Part shown: one piece after another, positions 35,224 to 44,264 of the stretch
Layout of the letters: each line of letters opens with the position of its first letter
How positions within the stretch are numbered: position 1 is the stretch's first letter
Source of the DNA: Halomontanus rarus
Lineage (GTDB): Archaea > Halobacteriota > Halobacteria > Halobacteriales > Natrialbaceae
Direction: 5' to 3'
Length of the DNA stretch: 64,000 nt
Assembly: GCF_017357405.1 (NCBI RefSeq)
Contig: NZ_CP071597.1
Location: 1,426,001 to 1,490,000, forward strand
Notes under the pieces: generated by a model
What the model saw: only the letters and a program-made list of their open reading frames with translations
The model's database searches: none
Told to the model about the DNA's origin: nothing
Program-made: the position numbers and the translations under genes

Positions 35224-36307
35224 CGACGAACCGCTGATCTCTCTGGAAAACGTGGAGGTACACTTCGAGGAACAGAAGGGGATGTTCGAGTTCTTCGGCG
35301 AACCGGATGTCGTCCGTGCCGTCGACGGCGTCTCACTGGACATCGAAGAGAACGATGTCGTCTGTCTCGTCGGGGAGTCCGGCTGTGGAAAAACGACGCT
35401 CGGAAAGACGTCGATCGGCCTCCAGCGTCCGACCGGCGGACGCGTCAAGTACAAGGGTCAGGACATCTGGGATGCGAAGGACAAGAAGGGGAACGTCGAA
35501 ATTCCGTACAAAGAAATCCGCCGATCACTGCAGATCATCCATCAGGACCCGGGGAGTTCGCTCAATCCCAACCGACGAGTGATGAAGATCCTGGAAGCGC
35601 CGCTCCGGCGCTGGCACAAGCAGATGAGCGCCGGGGACCGTCGCGAGCAGGTGCTCACGATGCTCGAGCGCGTCGGGATGACCCCGCCGGACGACTACGC
35701 AGGCAGGTATCCCCACCAGCTCTCCGGCGGTGAGAAACAGCGCGTTGCACTCGTTCGAGCGCTGTTGATGGACCCGGACGTCATTCTGGCCGACGAAGCG
35801 ATTTCGGCGCTCGACGTCTCGCTACGCGTCGAGATGATGGATCTCATGCTCGAACTACAGGACCAGTTCGACACTTCGTTCGTTGCGGTTTCCCACGACC
35901 TCTCGAACGCACGGTACTTCGCCGCCCACGGCGGCGGACGAATCGGCGTGATGTACCTCGGCCAGTTGGTCGAGGTCGGTCCGGCAGAAGAGATCATCAA
36001 TAATCCGAAACACCCCTACACCAAGGTACTCCGGTGGGCGACTCCGAACCTCAAGGACGAAGAGGCAGGCGAACCACCGGTTCGCAAAATCGACATTCCC
36101 GATCCCAAGAATCCACCGTCGGGATGTCGTTTCCACACACGCTGTCCGGAGGCTCGTGAGGCTTGCCGACAGGAAAAGCCCGCTCAGTACGAGATCGACG
36201 ACGATCACAAGGCCGCGTGTTTCCGCGAGGTTTCGGATCACGAGTACTGGGAGAGTCCAGAGATTACGGACGAAGAAGAAACGACGCCCGCCGCATCGTC
36301 TGACTGA
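35216..36307 (+). CDS. ABC transporter ATP-binding protein, DppF/OppF type
   Basis: A 363-residue second ATPase. Walker A is GESGCGKTT, the signature LSGGEKQRVALVRAL, and Walker B VILADEAISALD. The C-terminal extension holds the Cys motif CRFHTRCPEAREAC. An extra loop WDAKDKKGNVEIPYKEIRRS after Walker A is a feature of haloarchaeal members. Overlap of 8 bases with the previous gene shows translational coupling. It completes a standard five-gene SBP-permease-permease-ATPase-ATPase unit. Confidence 0.95.
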   Translation: MSSDEPLISLENVEVHFEEQKGMFEFFGEPDVVRAVDGVSLDIEENDVVCLVGESGCGKTTLGKTSIGLQRPTGGRVKYKGQDIWDAKDKKGNVEIPYKEIRRSLQIIHQDPGSSLNPNRRVMKILEAPLRRWHKQMSAGDRREQVLTMLERVGMTPPDDYAGRYPHQLSGGEKQRVALVRALLMDPDVILADEAISALDVSLRVEMMDLMLELQDQFDTSFVAVSHDLSNARYFAAHGGGRIGVMYLGQLVEVGPAEEIINNPKHPYTKVLRWATPNLKDEEAGEPPVRKIDIPDPKNPPSGCRFHTRCPEAREACRQEKPAQYEIDDDHKAACFREVSDHEYWESPEITDEEETTPAASSD

Positions 36308-36606
36308 CGGGGACAGTCACCGTTCGGCCCCAGCCCCCTTCTGAGTGCATTGACAATGTCAAACGAAGAGGATGAATTCTCGGTCAAAGGTCGTTTATAT
36401 TTGTTTTTATGCGCAGTATTCAATTGCCGAAGTGGAGAATGTTTCGTCTTCGGCAGTGTCGTGGCCGCACCGCGGTAAAACGATACCACCGATGCCGACG
36501 CGGGAATTGATAAAATCAAACAGATGCCGAAGATTCCAGGAACGCTGTATCAAATCGTCGGACGAAAGTCTCCAGTTTTAAGTACTATCCGACGAAGTAA
36601 TAAGGG
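36308..36606. other. Spacer between ATPase and glycosidase
   Basis: A 299-base gap with no gene. It is AT-rich (36385-36420, with TTATATTTG), and TTTTAA at 36576-36581 is placed as a TATA-like box for the glycosidase. The operon may read through, but the glycosidase can have its own start. Confidence 0.5.
36576..36581 (+). promoter_or_regulatory. TATA-like box for the GH3 gene
   Basis: TTTTAA is 26-31 bases before the ATG at 36607, giving this gene a promoter independent of the ABC operon. Confidence 0.5.
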
Positions 36607-38814
36607 ATGACTGTGCGAGAACGTTCTCCCGAAGGGGAACAGACCACTCGAGCAGCGGAACTGATCGAAGAGCTAACGCTGGCGGAGAAGGTCGGACAGC
36701 TCGTCGGAACGTACATCGGCTCGATGGACCGCGATATCAGTATCGAAGAGGCCAAAGAGCTCGTCGTCGACTCCCACGTCGGAACGGTCGCGGCGTTCGG
36801 AATCGGCGTCTCCCTCTATCACGACGCCGAGCGCGTGACCGAGCTCGCGAACGAACTGCAAGAGACTGCACTCGAGGAGACGCGCCACGGCATTCCGCTC
36901 CTGTTACCGGTCGACGCCGTTCACGGTCACGCCTACGTCAACCAGGCGACGGTGTTCCCCCACGGACTGGGGATGGCCGCGACTCGACGAGACGAGTTCG
37001 CCGAGACCGGCGGAGAGATTACGGCGGCCGAGATGCGCGCGACCGGTGCGAACCTCAACTACGGACCGACGTGTGACGTCGCGCGCGATCCCAGATGGGG
37101 TCGGACGTTCGAGACCTACGGCGAGAGTCCACTGCTCTGTGGTTCGTTCGCTTCCGCAGCGATCCGCGGGTTAGAGTCGTCGACGGACGGACCGCGGGTC
37201 GCGGCGACGGCCAAACACTTCCCGGCCTACAGCGAACCCGAGGCGGGCGAGGACGCCGCCGTCGTCGATCGCTCGACGAGTACCATCCATCAGCTGTTCG
37301 TCCCGCCGTTCGAGAAGGCCATCGACGCGGGCGCGTCGGTCGTGATGCCGTGTTACAACTCGATCGACGGGGAGCCGGCTCACGGATCGACCCGATACCT
37401 CACCGAACTCCTCCGCGAGCGTCTCGGCTTCGACGGGGCCGTGCTCTCGGATTGGGGCGGAATCGACATGCTCCACGAAGACCACCGTGTGACCGCCTCA
37501 CAGCGAGACTCCGGTCGGCAGGCGATTCAGGCCGGACTCGACCAGATCTCGATCGGACGAGAGGAGTACGCCGATCACCTCGTCTCACTGGTCGAAGACG
37601 GCGAACTGTCCGAAGAGCGGATCGACGAGGCAGCGCTTCGCATTCTCGAGTTGAAAGAGAGCCTCGGACTGTTCGAGGATCCGTTCGTCGACGTCGAGAC
37701 GGTGACCGAGGAGATCGGAACGCCGGAGCACCGAAACGTCGCACGGGAGGTCGCTCGGGAGTCACAAACGCTGTTGCAAAACGAGGACGACCTGTTGCCG
37801 CTCTCGCGCGATCTCGACTCGATTCTGGTGACGGGGCCGAACGCGGACTCGCTGCGCCACCAGTACGGCGGGTGGAGCGTCCAGCATCCCGAGAGGGATT
37901 CCGGCGTGACGGTCAAAGACGGGATCGAATCGGCCGTCGGCGACGAGACGACCGTCCGCTACGAGCAGGGGGCGACGATGACCGAGACGATCGATCTCGG
38001 GGCCGTCGAGGAGGCCGCAACAGAGTCGGACGTTGCCGTCGTCACCGTCGGCGAGAACTGGTACTTCCACGAGTTCGGTCCGCAAGACGTCGCCGGCGAG
38101 ACGGGAACGTATCCGACGCGATCGAAACTGTCCCTCTCGGACGCCCAGCAGGAACTGCTCGAGACGGTACACGCGACCGGAACGCCGGTCGTCCTCGCGG
38201 TGATCACGGGACGGCCGTTGGCGGTCGACTGGGCCGCCGAGAACGTTCCGGCGATTCTCTACTCGTACTATCCCGGCAGCGAAGGCGGCCGTGCGATCGC
38301 GGACGTGCTGTTCGGAGATCACAACCCGTCCGGACGACTCCCGATCAGTATCCCTCGCTCCGAGGGCGATCTGCCGACGCGGTTCAATCACTACGCGCAT
38401 CCGACTCCGATCGGCGACGACGAACATCCGGACACGTACGACCCGCTGTTCGCGTTCGGTGACGGCGAGAGCTACACCGAATTCGTCTGTGAGGAACTCG
38501 AGGTTTCGGCGTCGACGATCGGTCCCGCAGAGTCCGTCGAGGCGACGATCACCGTCGAAAACGTCGGCGACCGAACCGGTGCCCACGCACTCGATTTCTT
38601 CCTGACTGATCGGGTCAGTTCGCGCGTCCGTCCCGTCCGAGAACACGTCGCGTTCACGAAGGTCGAGCTCGAGCCGGGTGAGTCGACGACGGTGACGGCG
38701 ACGATTCCGAACGAGGCGATGGCGGTAACGGACTCCCGTGGCCGAACGACCGTCGAATCCGGCGAGTTCGAACTCACCTGCGAGGGCGAGTCGACGACGT
38801 TCGCGGTTCGATAA
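36607..38814 (+). CDS. GH3 family beta-glycosidase (beta-glucosidase/xylosidase type)
   Basis: A 735-residue glycoside hydrolase of family 3. The TIM-barrel N-terminal domain has LNYGPTCDVARDPRWGRTF and KHFPAYSEPEAGED. The nucleophile is Asp in VLSDWGGIDM. The alpha/beta sandwich follows (SILVTGPNADSLRHQYGGWS, PVVLAVITGRPLAVDWA), and a fibronectin-III-like domain closes the protein (VSASTIGPAESVEATITVEN). There is no signal peptide, so it should act in the cytoplasm on imported oligosaccharide. It sits directly after the ABC operon; the sugar is not determined by sequence. Confidence 0.93.
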   Translation: MTVRERSPEGEQTTRAAELIEELTLAEKVGQLVGTYIGSMDRDISIEEAKELVVDSHVGTVAAFGIGVSLYHDAERVTELANELQETALEETRHGIPLLLPVDAVHGHAYVNQATVFPHGLGMAATRRDEFAETGGEITAAEMRATGANLNYGPTCDVARDPRWGRTFETYGESPLLCGSFASAAIRGLESSTDGPRVAATAKHFPAYSEPEAGEDAAVVDRSTSTIHQLFVPPFEKAIDAGASVVMPCYNSIDGEPAHGSTRYLTELLRERLGFDGAVLSDWGGIDMLHEDHRVTASQRDSGRQAIQAGLDQISIGREEYADHLVSLVEDGELSEERIDEAALRILELKESLGLFEDPFVDVETVTEEIGTPEHRNVAREVARESQTLLQNEDDLLPLSRDLDSILVTGPNADSLRHQYGGWSVQHPERDSGVTVKDGIESAVGDETTVRYEQGATMTETIDLGAVEEAATESDVAVVTVGENWYFHEFGPQDVAGETGTYPTRSKLSLSDAQQELLETVHATGTPVVLAVITGRPLAVDWAAENVPAILYSYYPGSEGGRAIADVLFGDHNPSGRLPISIPRSEGDLPTRFNHYAHPTPIGDDEHPDTYDPLFAFGDGESYTEFVCEELEVSASTIGPAESVEATITVENVGDRTGAHALDFFLTDRVSSRVRPVREHVAFTKVELEPGESTTVTATIPNEAMAVTDSRGRTTVESGEFELTCEGESTTFAVR

Positions 38815-39603
38815 GGAATCCGCTGCCGTCTCGACGGTCGATACTGTGCGGATACGAACGCGAGTATTCTGAACCGGTGAACGGGCTAGTGGATAGCTCG
38901 ACGACGCAATTTCGGCAACGCGCATCGACCGTGATCAGATAGTTTATATCTACAAATATATTATGTATCTGTGAGTCTAAAACGATATTCAAAAATGAAA
39001 TCGATAGCAGCAGATAGCACCTCCATAATTATAGTATAAATAAAAAGAAGTCTGTTTTTAGAGTGGTTGGTCGGAGTTGGCAGTCGCGATCACGTACGGC
39101 CCAGTCGAACGGGACAGCACCGATCGGTCCGAAGACGCACAGAGAGAGGAGAACGCCCCGTTCTCAGGGTGGTGACCGGTGTGCTTCAGTGACGCCAGTC
39201 ACACGACGAGGACGGTGAATAGAGATTACAATCATACGTTTGTAATTGTGTGTGGCCCGCCGAGTCACAGGAACGGTCTGCGCCCCGATACCGGGAGTCG
39301 AAGTGACCCCGTCGATACCAATTATAGGCAGGTATAGTATATGAATGTATAAAATATGTTAACTCACCACTATTTGCGGAGGATTGGATACAGATATCTG
39401 GGATTTTTAGACGGAAAGATCCGTTAGGGGCCGATAAAAGGAATAGAACGAGTTTACGGGTGAATCGATCTGCTCTCGTCGAACGATGATCCAACGAGCG
39501 ACGTTCGATCGGGCTCTTGTCCGTATTTCGGTGTAATAGACGGTTCAAATGGCGACACTACAACGAAGTAGCCATCACAAACGAGTTGTATTAGATGCCC
39601 TCT

Positions 39604-39619
39604 AAATACATATGTATTT
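39604..39619. repeat. 16-base perfect palindrome
   Basis: AAATACATATGTATTT is a perfect palindrome, and the bases around it extend it almost perfectly (CTA on the left, TAG on the right after one extra T). It resembles an operator for a homodimeric regulator, with no gene on either side close enough to name the target. Confidence 0.6.
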
Positions 39620-39652
39620 TAGTAGAATCACCCATATATATTTTTTCTGTCT

Positions 39653-39696
39653 ATAATAGTGTGAACTCGTACAGATAATAGTGTGAACTCGTACAG
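39653..39696. repeat. 22-base perfect tandem duplication
   Basis: Two identical 22-base units, 39653-39674 and 39675-39696, sit directly adjacent. Each contains GTGTGAACTCGTACAG. The lack of any difference suggests a recent slippage event or a pair of regulator sites. Confidence 0.9.
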
Positions 39697-39843
39697 GAGA
39701 GCAAGGCAGATGCTAGGACAGGAGAGATCGAAACTGGAATTCGAACACGGGAGACAGTCGAGTGCAGTGACCGGACTCGAGGTCGCTGTCGAACGGTATC
39801 GCGTACTCGACGCACAACTGCCGTGCGATCGACGTGAATCGCT

Positions 39844-40995
39844 TCAGTCGGTACTCTCGTCGGGCGACCCCGGTGCAGTCGGGGAGAGGGCGCCGGACTC
39901 GACCATCGTCTCGAGCGGATTGTCGTCGGTCTCGAGGGGGAAGTCGACTCGTGCACGTCGACGAACCGATTCGTAGCCCCCGAAGATGATTTCGGCCGTC
40001 TTGAGGCCGTTGTGGCCGCTGAGTTGGGATTCTTCGCCGGTCCGAAGCGCATCGACGGCGTCTGCGATCGAGCGGTCCTGAAACGGTGACCCGAACCGCT
40101 CCTGGTCCGAGTCCGAGTCCGAGTCCGAGTCCGAGTCCGAGTCGGAGGGCGCCCAGTGCATGTTCTCCTCGCCGACGTCGATCGCTTCGCGCGTGCCGTC
40201 CTGGGATAGCTCGAGCATGGGTCCGTCCTCGACGTCGATACGGACCGTGCCGTCGGTGCCCCGGAGGACGAACGCGGCATCGGTCAGGGAGGCACCCTCG
40301 CCGGTCGCCATCACGCCGTGAACGCCGTTGTCGTAGCGCCACTGGGCCCACATCTGGTTCTCCTGGTGGGCACCGAAACGAAGGTCTTCCTCCCGGTAAT
40401 CGAGTTGGGCGATGACCCACTCGGCGGGGTGTTCGTCGTTGAACATCCCCGCGAGGTCGACGGTGTGTGCGCCCGTATCGTAGAAGTCGCCCCAGCCGAT
40501 CTCGATTCGCTCTAAGTCGCCGATCGCCCCCTCGTCGAGCAATCGGTTGGCCTCGGTGAACGGTCGGCCGAAGCGACGCTGGCGGTTGAACGTGAGCTGG
40601 ACGTCCCGCCCGTCACATGCTTCGACCATTCGCGTCGCACTCGCGAACGTGTGAGCCATCGGTTTCTCGCAGTGAACGGCGTCGACGACGCCGCTTTCGG
40701 CACAGCCAACGACGATGTCCTCGTGGATCGCCGGCGGGACAGTGACGCTGACGAGATCGGGTTCGACCGCCTCGAGCATCTCGGCGTAGTCCTCGAAGAC
40801 GGCGGCGTCGTCGATGTCGAACTCGTCGGCGAAGGCCTCGGCGTTCTCGCGGACGATGTCCGCACACGCGACGACGCGACAGTGATCGTTGTTCCGATAC
40901 GCTTCGGCGTGGCGATACCCCATCGCGAATCCCTCGACCGTGGGATTGGCCGGATCCGGTCCCGTACCGACGATTGCAACAGTAAATTGACTCAC
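39844..40995 (-). CDS. Gfo/Idh/MocA family oxidoreductase
   Basis: A 383-residue NAD(P)-dependent sugar or sugar-derivative dehydrogenase. The N-terminal Rossmann domain starts VAIVGTG and reads to the family's catalytic EKP segment (HCEKPMAHTFASA). The C-terminal beta domain holds GDFYDTGAHTVDLAGMF. In the middle of that domain lies an inserted Ser-Asp repeat (about seven pairs) from TCCGAG hexanucleotide repeats, just before the QERFGSPFQDR segment. It converges on the ABC/GH3 module and could use the released sugar. Start ATG 40995 is MSQFTVAIVG. Confidence 0.92.
   Translation of the reverse strand: MSQFTVAIVGTGPDPANPTVEGFAMGYRHAEAYRNNDHCRVVACADIVRENAEAFADEFDIDDAAVFEDYAEMLEAVEPDLVSVTVPPAIHEDIVVGCAESGVVDAVHCEKPMAHTFASATRMVEACDGRDVQLTFNRQRRFGRPFTEANRLLDEGAIGDLERIEIGWGDFYDTGAHTVDLAGMFNDEHPAEWVIAQLDYREEDLRFGAHQENQMWAQWRYDNGVHGVMATGEGASLTDAAFVLRGTDGTVRIDVEDGPMLELSQDGTREAIDVGEENMHWAPSDSDSDSDSDSDSDQERFGSPFQDRSIADAVDALRTGEESQLSGHNGLKTAEIIFGGYESVRRRARVDFPLETDDNPLETMVESGALSPTAPGSPDESTD
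40106..40141. repeat. Hexanucleotide microsatellite in the oxidoreductase
   Basis: Six perfect copies of TCCGAG, encoding a Ser-Asp repeat on the minus strand. It sits inside a surface region of an otherwise conserved enzyme. Confidence 0.9.
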
Positions 40996-41461
40996 GACGA
41001 AAGAGCAGTTGTATATCCAGTAAAATAGACGTGTCGCTCGCCGAGTTGTCCAGTGTCGCGGGATACACCGGCTTCCCGTTCAGCACAGGTCGTCCGCAGT
41101 GTCAGCGGAGCGCTGTTCGAGGTGAGCGCCACGGACCGTTACGCGTCAGTAGAATCTCACTCTTCTTCGATGACGCGGAGGTCGGTGACGCATCCGTCTT
41201 CCCAGTCACGTTCCGTAAACGCCACGAAGTAGTCCGCGAGCGCCATAGTCGGGCGTACGCTGGCCTGCAACAAATGGGTCGTACGTGGTGACGAGACAAT
41301 CACGATCACGTATACGAGGGGATTATCTTCAATAGCCTGTTCGACTAACGAAGACCACTCGATAGCGGATCAACACGATTGGGTACTACCGAACGGCCAG
41401 ATTGAAGGAAAAATCTTTTCAATATTGCCGTGTGACGTGGAAGTACCAACAGGTGACGTGA
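40996..41461. other. Spacer between the oxidoreductase and nadA
   Basis: A 466-base spacer between divergent genes. A possible 29-residue gene lies on the minus strand (41157-41246); otherwise nothing is supported. The end near nadA is AT-rich (41400-41425, AAAAATCTTTTCAATATTG) and is the likely promoter of the NAD operon. Confidence 0.5.
41157..41246 (-). CDS. Possible 29-residue acidic protein
   Basis: An ATG at 41246 opens a 29-residue frame beginning MALADYFVAFTERDWEDG and ending in IEEE, closed at 41157-41159. The composition is typical of haloarchaeal proteins, and its reverse frames are not. No homolog is known to me; it could be chance. Confidence 0.3.
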   Translation of the reverse strand: MALADYFVAFTERDWEDGCVTDLRVIEEE

Positions 41462-42595
41462 ATGGTCAAAATGGAAACTGCGGAGATCGAGACCGATTTG
41501 AGTCTCTTCAAGTACGACAACCTCGAGCAACTCCCGCCTCGGTATCGAAACCTCGAAGAGGAGGAGCGACGGGGACGGATCGAGTCGGCACTCGAGGACC
41601 TAGGCGAGGACGTCGTCGTACTGGGGCACAACTACCAGCGGCGGGAAATCGTCGAACACGCCGATTTCATCGGCGACTCCTACCAGCTTTCGAAGCAGGC
41701 CGCGGCGGCCGACGCGAAGTACGTAATCTTCGGCGGCGTGACGTTCATGGCCGAGTCGGCGGACATCATCACGGACGACGACCAGACGGTCATCTTGCCG
41801 TCGATGGAGGCGTCGTGTCCGATGGCCGGCATGGCCGAGGCGTTGCAGGTCGACGCCGCGTGGGCAGAGATCACCGCGGCCGCCCCCGACGCGAACATCG
41901 TTCCGATCACCTACATGAACTCCTACGCCGATCTGAAGGCCTTCTGTGCGAGTCAGGGCGGACTCGTCTGTACCTCCTCGAACGCCCACCGCGCCTTCGA
42001 GTGGGCCTTCGAGCGCGGCGACAAGGTGCTGTTCCTCCCCGACAAGCACCTCGGAGAGAACACCGCCTATCGGCTGGGGATGGAAGACGCCATCGCCGAG
42101 TGGGACCCGTGGGACCCCGAGGGAAAGGACGCTGACGAAGTCGCCGACTCGGACATCATCCTCTGGGACGGCTACTGTCAGGTTCACGAACGCTTCCGCG
42201 AGGATCACATCGAGCAGGTTCGCGAGTCGAACCCCGATGCGAAGGTCATCGTCCACCCCGAGTGCCGCCGCGAGGTCGTCGAGGCCGCGGACAAAGCCGG
42301 CTCGACGGCCGAGATCTGCCGGACCGTCGAGGAGGCTGACCCCGGAGACACCTGGGCGATCGGCACGGAGATCCACTTGACGAACCACCTCCAGCGCTGG
42401 CACCCCGACGTGAACGTCCTCCCGCTCTGTGGCGACGCCTGCATGGACTGCAACGCCATGCGACAGATCGATCCCAACTACCTCACGTGGGTCTTAGAGG
42501 AACTCGTCGCGGGACGCGAACGGAACGTCATCGAGGTCGCCCCCGAGGAGAAGGAACTGGCCGGCGTAGCCTTAGAGCGGATGCTGGAGGTCTGA
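41462..42595 (+). CDS. nadA: Quinolinate synthase
   Basis: A 377-residue [4Fe-4S] enzyme that joins iminoaspartate and dihydroxyacetone phosphate to quinolinate. The three cluster cysteines are visible in MEASCPMAGM, at VCTSSNAH and in the last CGDACMDCNAM. Active-site marks include VLGHNYQRREI at the start and ITYMNSYADLKA. Full length for the family. The next gene, nadB, begins one base after its stop, so the two are tightly coupled. Confidence 0.96.
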   Translation: MVKMETAEIETDLSLFKYDNLEQLPPRYRNLEEEERRGRIESALEDLGEDVVVLGHNYQRREIVEHADFIGDSYQLSKQAAAADAKYVIFGGVTFMAESADIITDDDQTVILPSMEASCPMAGMAEALQVDAAWAEITAAAPDANIVPITYMNSYADLKAFCASQGGLVCTSSNAHRAFEWAFERGDKVLFLPDKHLGENTAYRLGMEDAIAEWDPWDPEGKDADEVADSDIILWDGYCQVHERFREDHIEQVRESNPDAKVIVHPECRREVVEAADKAGSTAEICRTVEEADPGDTWAIGTEIHLTNHLQRWHPDVNVLPLCGDACMDCNAMRQIDPNYLTWVLEELVAGRERNVIEVAPEEKELAGVALERMLEV

Positions 42596-42596
42596 G

Positions 42597-44246
42597 ATGG
42601 GGGACCACGAAACCGCACGCGAGACCGAAACCGCCGACGTCCTCGTCGTCGGCAGCGGGATCGCCGGCTGTGCCGCGGCGCTGGGGGCCGCACGGAACGG
42701 TGCCCAGGTACTCGTCATCACGAAAGCCGAACGGCCTGACGGCGCCAGTACCGACTGGGCTCAGGGCGGAATCACGACGACCCGCGGCGATCCGGAGTCG
42801 CTCGAGCGGGATATCCTCGCGGCCAGCGACGGGACCGCCGACCCCGACGCCGTCGAGGTGCTGGTCGAGGACGCCGACGAGGCGGTCGAGGACGTGCTCG
42901 TCGACACGCTCGAGGTCGGGTTCGATTCGGTCGGCGAGGGTGCGACCGATACCGATACCGATACCGATACCGGTGACGATGACGACGCAGCGACCGCGAA
43001 CGCGGACTTCGACTACGCCCGCGAGGCCGCCCACTCCGAACCGAGAATCCTCCACGTCGACGCCTCGACGGGGACGCACATCTTACGGCCGTTCCTGAAC
43101 TACCTCGACGCACACGACCGGGTCGAGATCAGAGAGGATACCGCCGCCCTCGAGTTGCTCACCCACGAGGGGCGAGTCCACGGCGTGCTCTCGGACGAAG
43201 CGCCGCGAGGGCACCCGATCTACGCCGGAACGACGATCCTCGCGACCGGCGGGATCGGCGCGCTGTACACGCGCTCGACGAATCCCGAGAACGCGACCGG
43301 CGACGGGATCGCGATGGCCGCCCTCGCGGGTGCGGCCGTCGACGATATGGAGTACGTGCAGTTCCACCCGACCGCGTACGCTGGCGAGGCCCGACGCCCC
43401 TCGAAGCGAAGCGGCGAAGCTACCGAGGCCGGAGAGCCGTTCTTGCTGTCGGAAGCCCTCCGCGGCGAGGGTGCGCTGTTACGGAACGCCGACGGCGAGC
43501 GCTTCATGCCCGACTACCACGAGGACGCGGAACTCGCACCGCGGGACGTCGTCGCGCGCGCGGTCGCCAGCGAGCGCGACGCGACCGGCGAGGTCGTCCT
43601 CGACGTCTCCCCCCTCGAGTTCGAGGCCGAGTTCCCGGACCTCGCGGCGACGTGTCGCGACCGGGGGATCAACGGTGAGGAGATTCCGGTCGCACCCTGC
43701 GAACACTTCCTCTGTGGCGGGGTCGACGTCGACGAGTACGGCCGGACATCGCTGGATCGGCTCTACGCCGTCGGCGAGTGCTCCCGAACCGGCGTCCACG
43801 GCGCGAACCGCCTCGCGAGCACGAGCCTCCTCGAGGGACTCGTCTGGGGGCTGCGCGCGGGCGAACACGCCGTCACGACGGGTGCGGCCCCCGAGATCGT
43901 CGAGGCCCCGGAGCTGCGCAATAGCGACCCCGAGCTGCCCGAACGGTTCGCGACCGAAAAGGCGATCCGACTGAAACGGACGATGGACGAGTGCCTCGGA
44001 CTCGAGCGCGACCTCGACGAGGTCGCCCGGGCCGGCGGCGTCCTTCGCCGGCTCAAGGGCGAGGTCGACGCCTACGTTCGGACGCGGACGGCTCGAGACC
44101 TCTACGAACTCCGCAACGCCAGTGTCACCGCGTTGCTGATCGCTCGTGCGGCGAGCGAGAACCCCGAGTCGAAGGGGTGTCACTACGTGGTCGGCGGGGG
44201 ATCGGGCGAAACTGAACCGCCAAAAACGGGGCCGGCGGACGACTGA
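42597..44246 (+). CDS. nadB: L-aspartate oxidase
   Basis: A 549-residue FAD enzyme converting L-aspartate to iminoaspartate for NadA. The FAD dinucleotide fold starts VVGSGIAGCAAALGAA, the substrate loop DWAQGGITTTRG follows, and a late LYAVGECSRTGVHGANRL is present. A repeat of (Thr-Asp)n encoded by ACCGAT hexamers at about residue 117-124 is an insertion within the FAD domain. The C-terminal helical domain is present and complete. It is in one operon with nadA and nadC. Confidence 0.96.
   Translation: MGDHETARETETADVLVVGSGIAGCAAALGAARNGAQVLVITKAERPDGASTDWAQGGITTTRGDPESLERDILAASDGTADPDAVEVLVEDADEAVEDVLVDTLEVGFDSVGEGATDTDTDTDTGDDDDAATANADFDYAREAAHSEPRILHVDASTGTHILRPFLNYLDAHDRVEIREDTAALELLTHEGRVHGVLSDEAPRGHPIYAGTTILATGGIGALYTRSTNPENATGDGIAMAALAGAAVDDMEYVQFHPTAYAGEARRPSKRSGEATEAGEPFLLSEALRGEGALLRNADGERFMPDYHEDAELAPRDVVARAVASERDATGEVVLDVSPLEFEAEFPDLAATCRDRGINGEEIPVAPCEHFLCGGVDVDEYGRTSLDRLYAVGECSRTGVHGANRLASTSLLEGLVWGLRAGEHAVTTGAAPEIVEAPELRNSDPELPERFATEKAIRLKRTMDECLGLERDLDEVARAGGVLRRLKGEVDAYVRTRTARDLYELRNASVTALLIARAASENPESKGCHYVVGGGSGETEPPKTGPADD
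42945..42968. repeat. Hexanucleotide microsatellite in nadB
   Basis: Four perfect copies of ACCGAT encode a Thr-Asp run in NadB. The next bases ACCGGT continue the pattern with one change. Confidence 0.85.
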
Positions 44247-44264
44247 CCAGACACAGCAAACATC

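Larger units (their letters stand above)
38815..39843. other. Long gene-free AT-rich spacer
   Basis: This spacer is about 1 kb, between convergent genes, with no coding sequence I can support. It holds several AT-rich tracts (38935-38975, 39030-39060, 39300-39370, 39600-39660), a 16-base perfect palindrome at 39604-39619, and a 22-base tandem duplication at 39653-39696. No tRNA-like or CRISPR-like pattern was seen. It could be a decayed integration site or a long regulatory stretch. Confidence 0.6.

Noticed and set aside
39186..39548. 120-codon minus-strand frame in the long spacer
   Set aside because: Ser/Arg-rich with no regular pattern and no start signal; looks like chance.
40086..40160. 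Possible CRISPR-like repeat at the TCCGAG run
   Set aside because: It is a simple hexamer microsatellite inside a gene; there are no spacers. No CRISPR array exists in the window.
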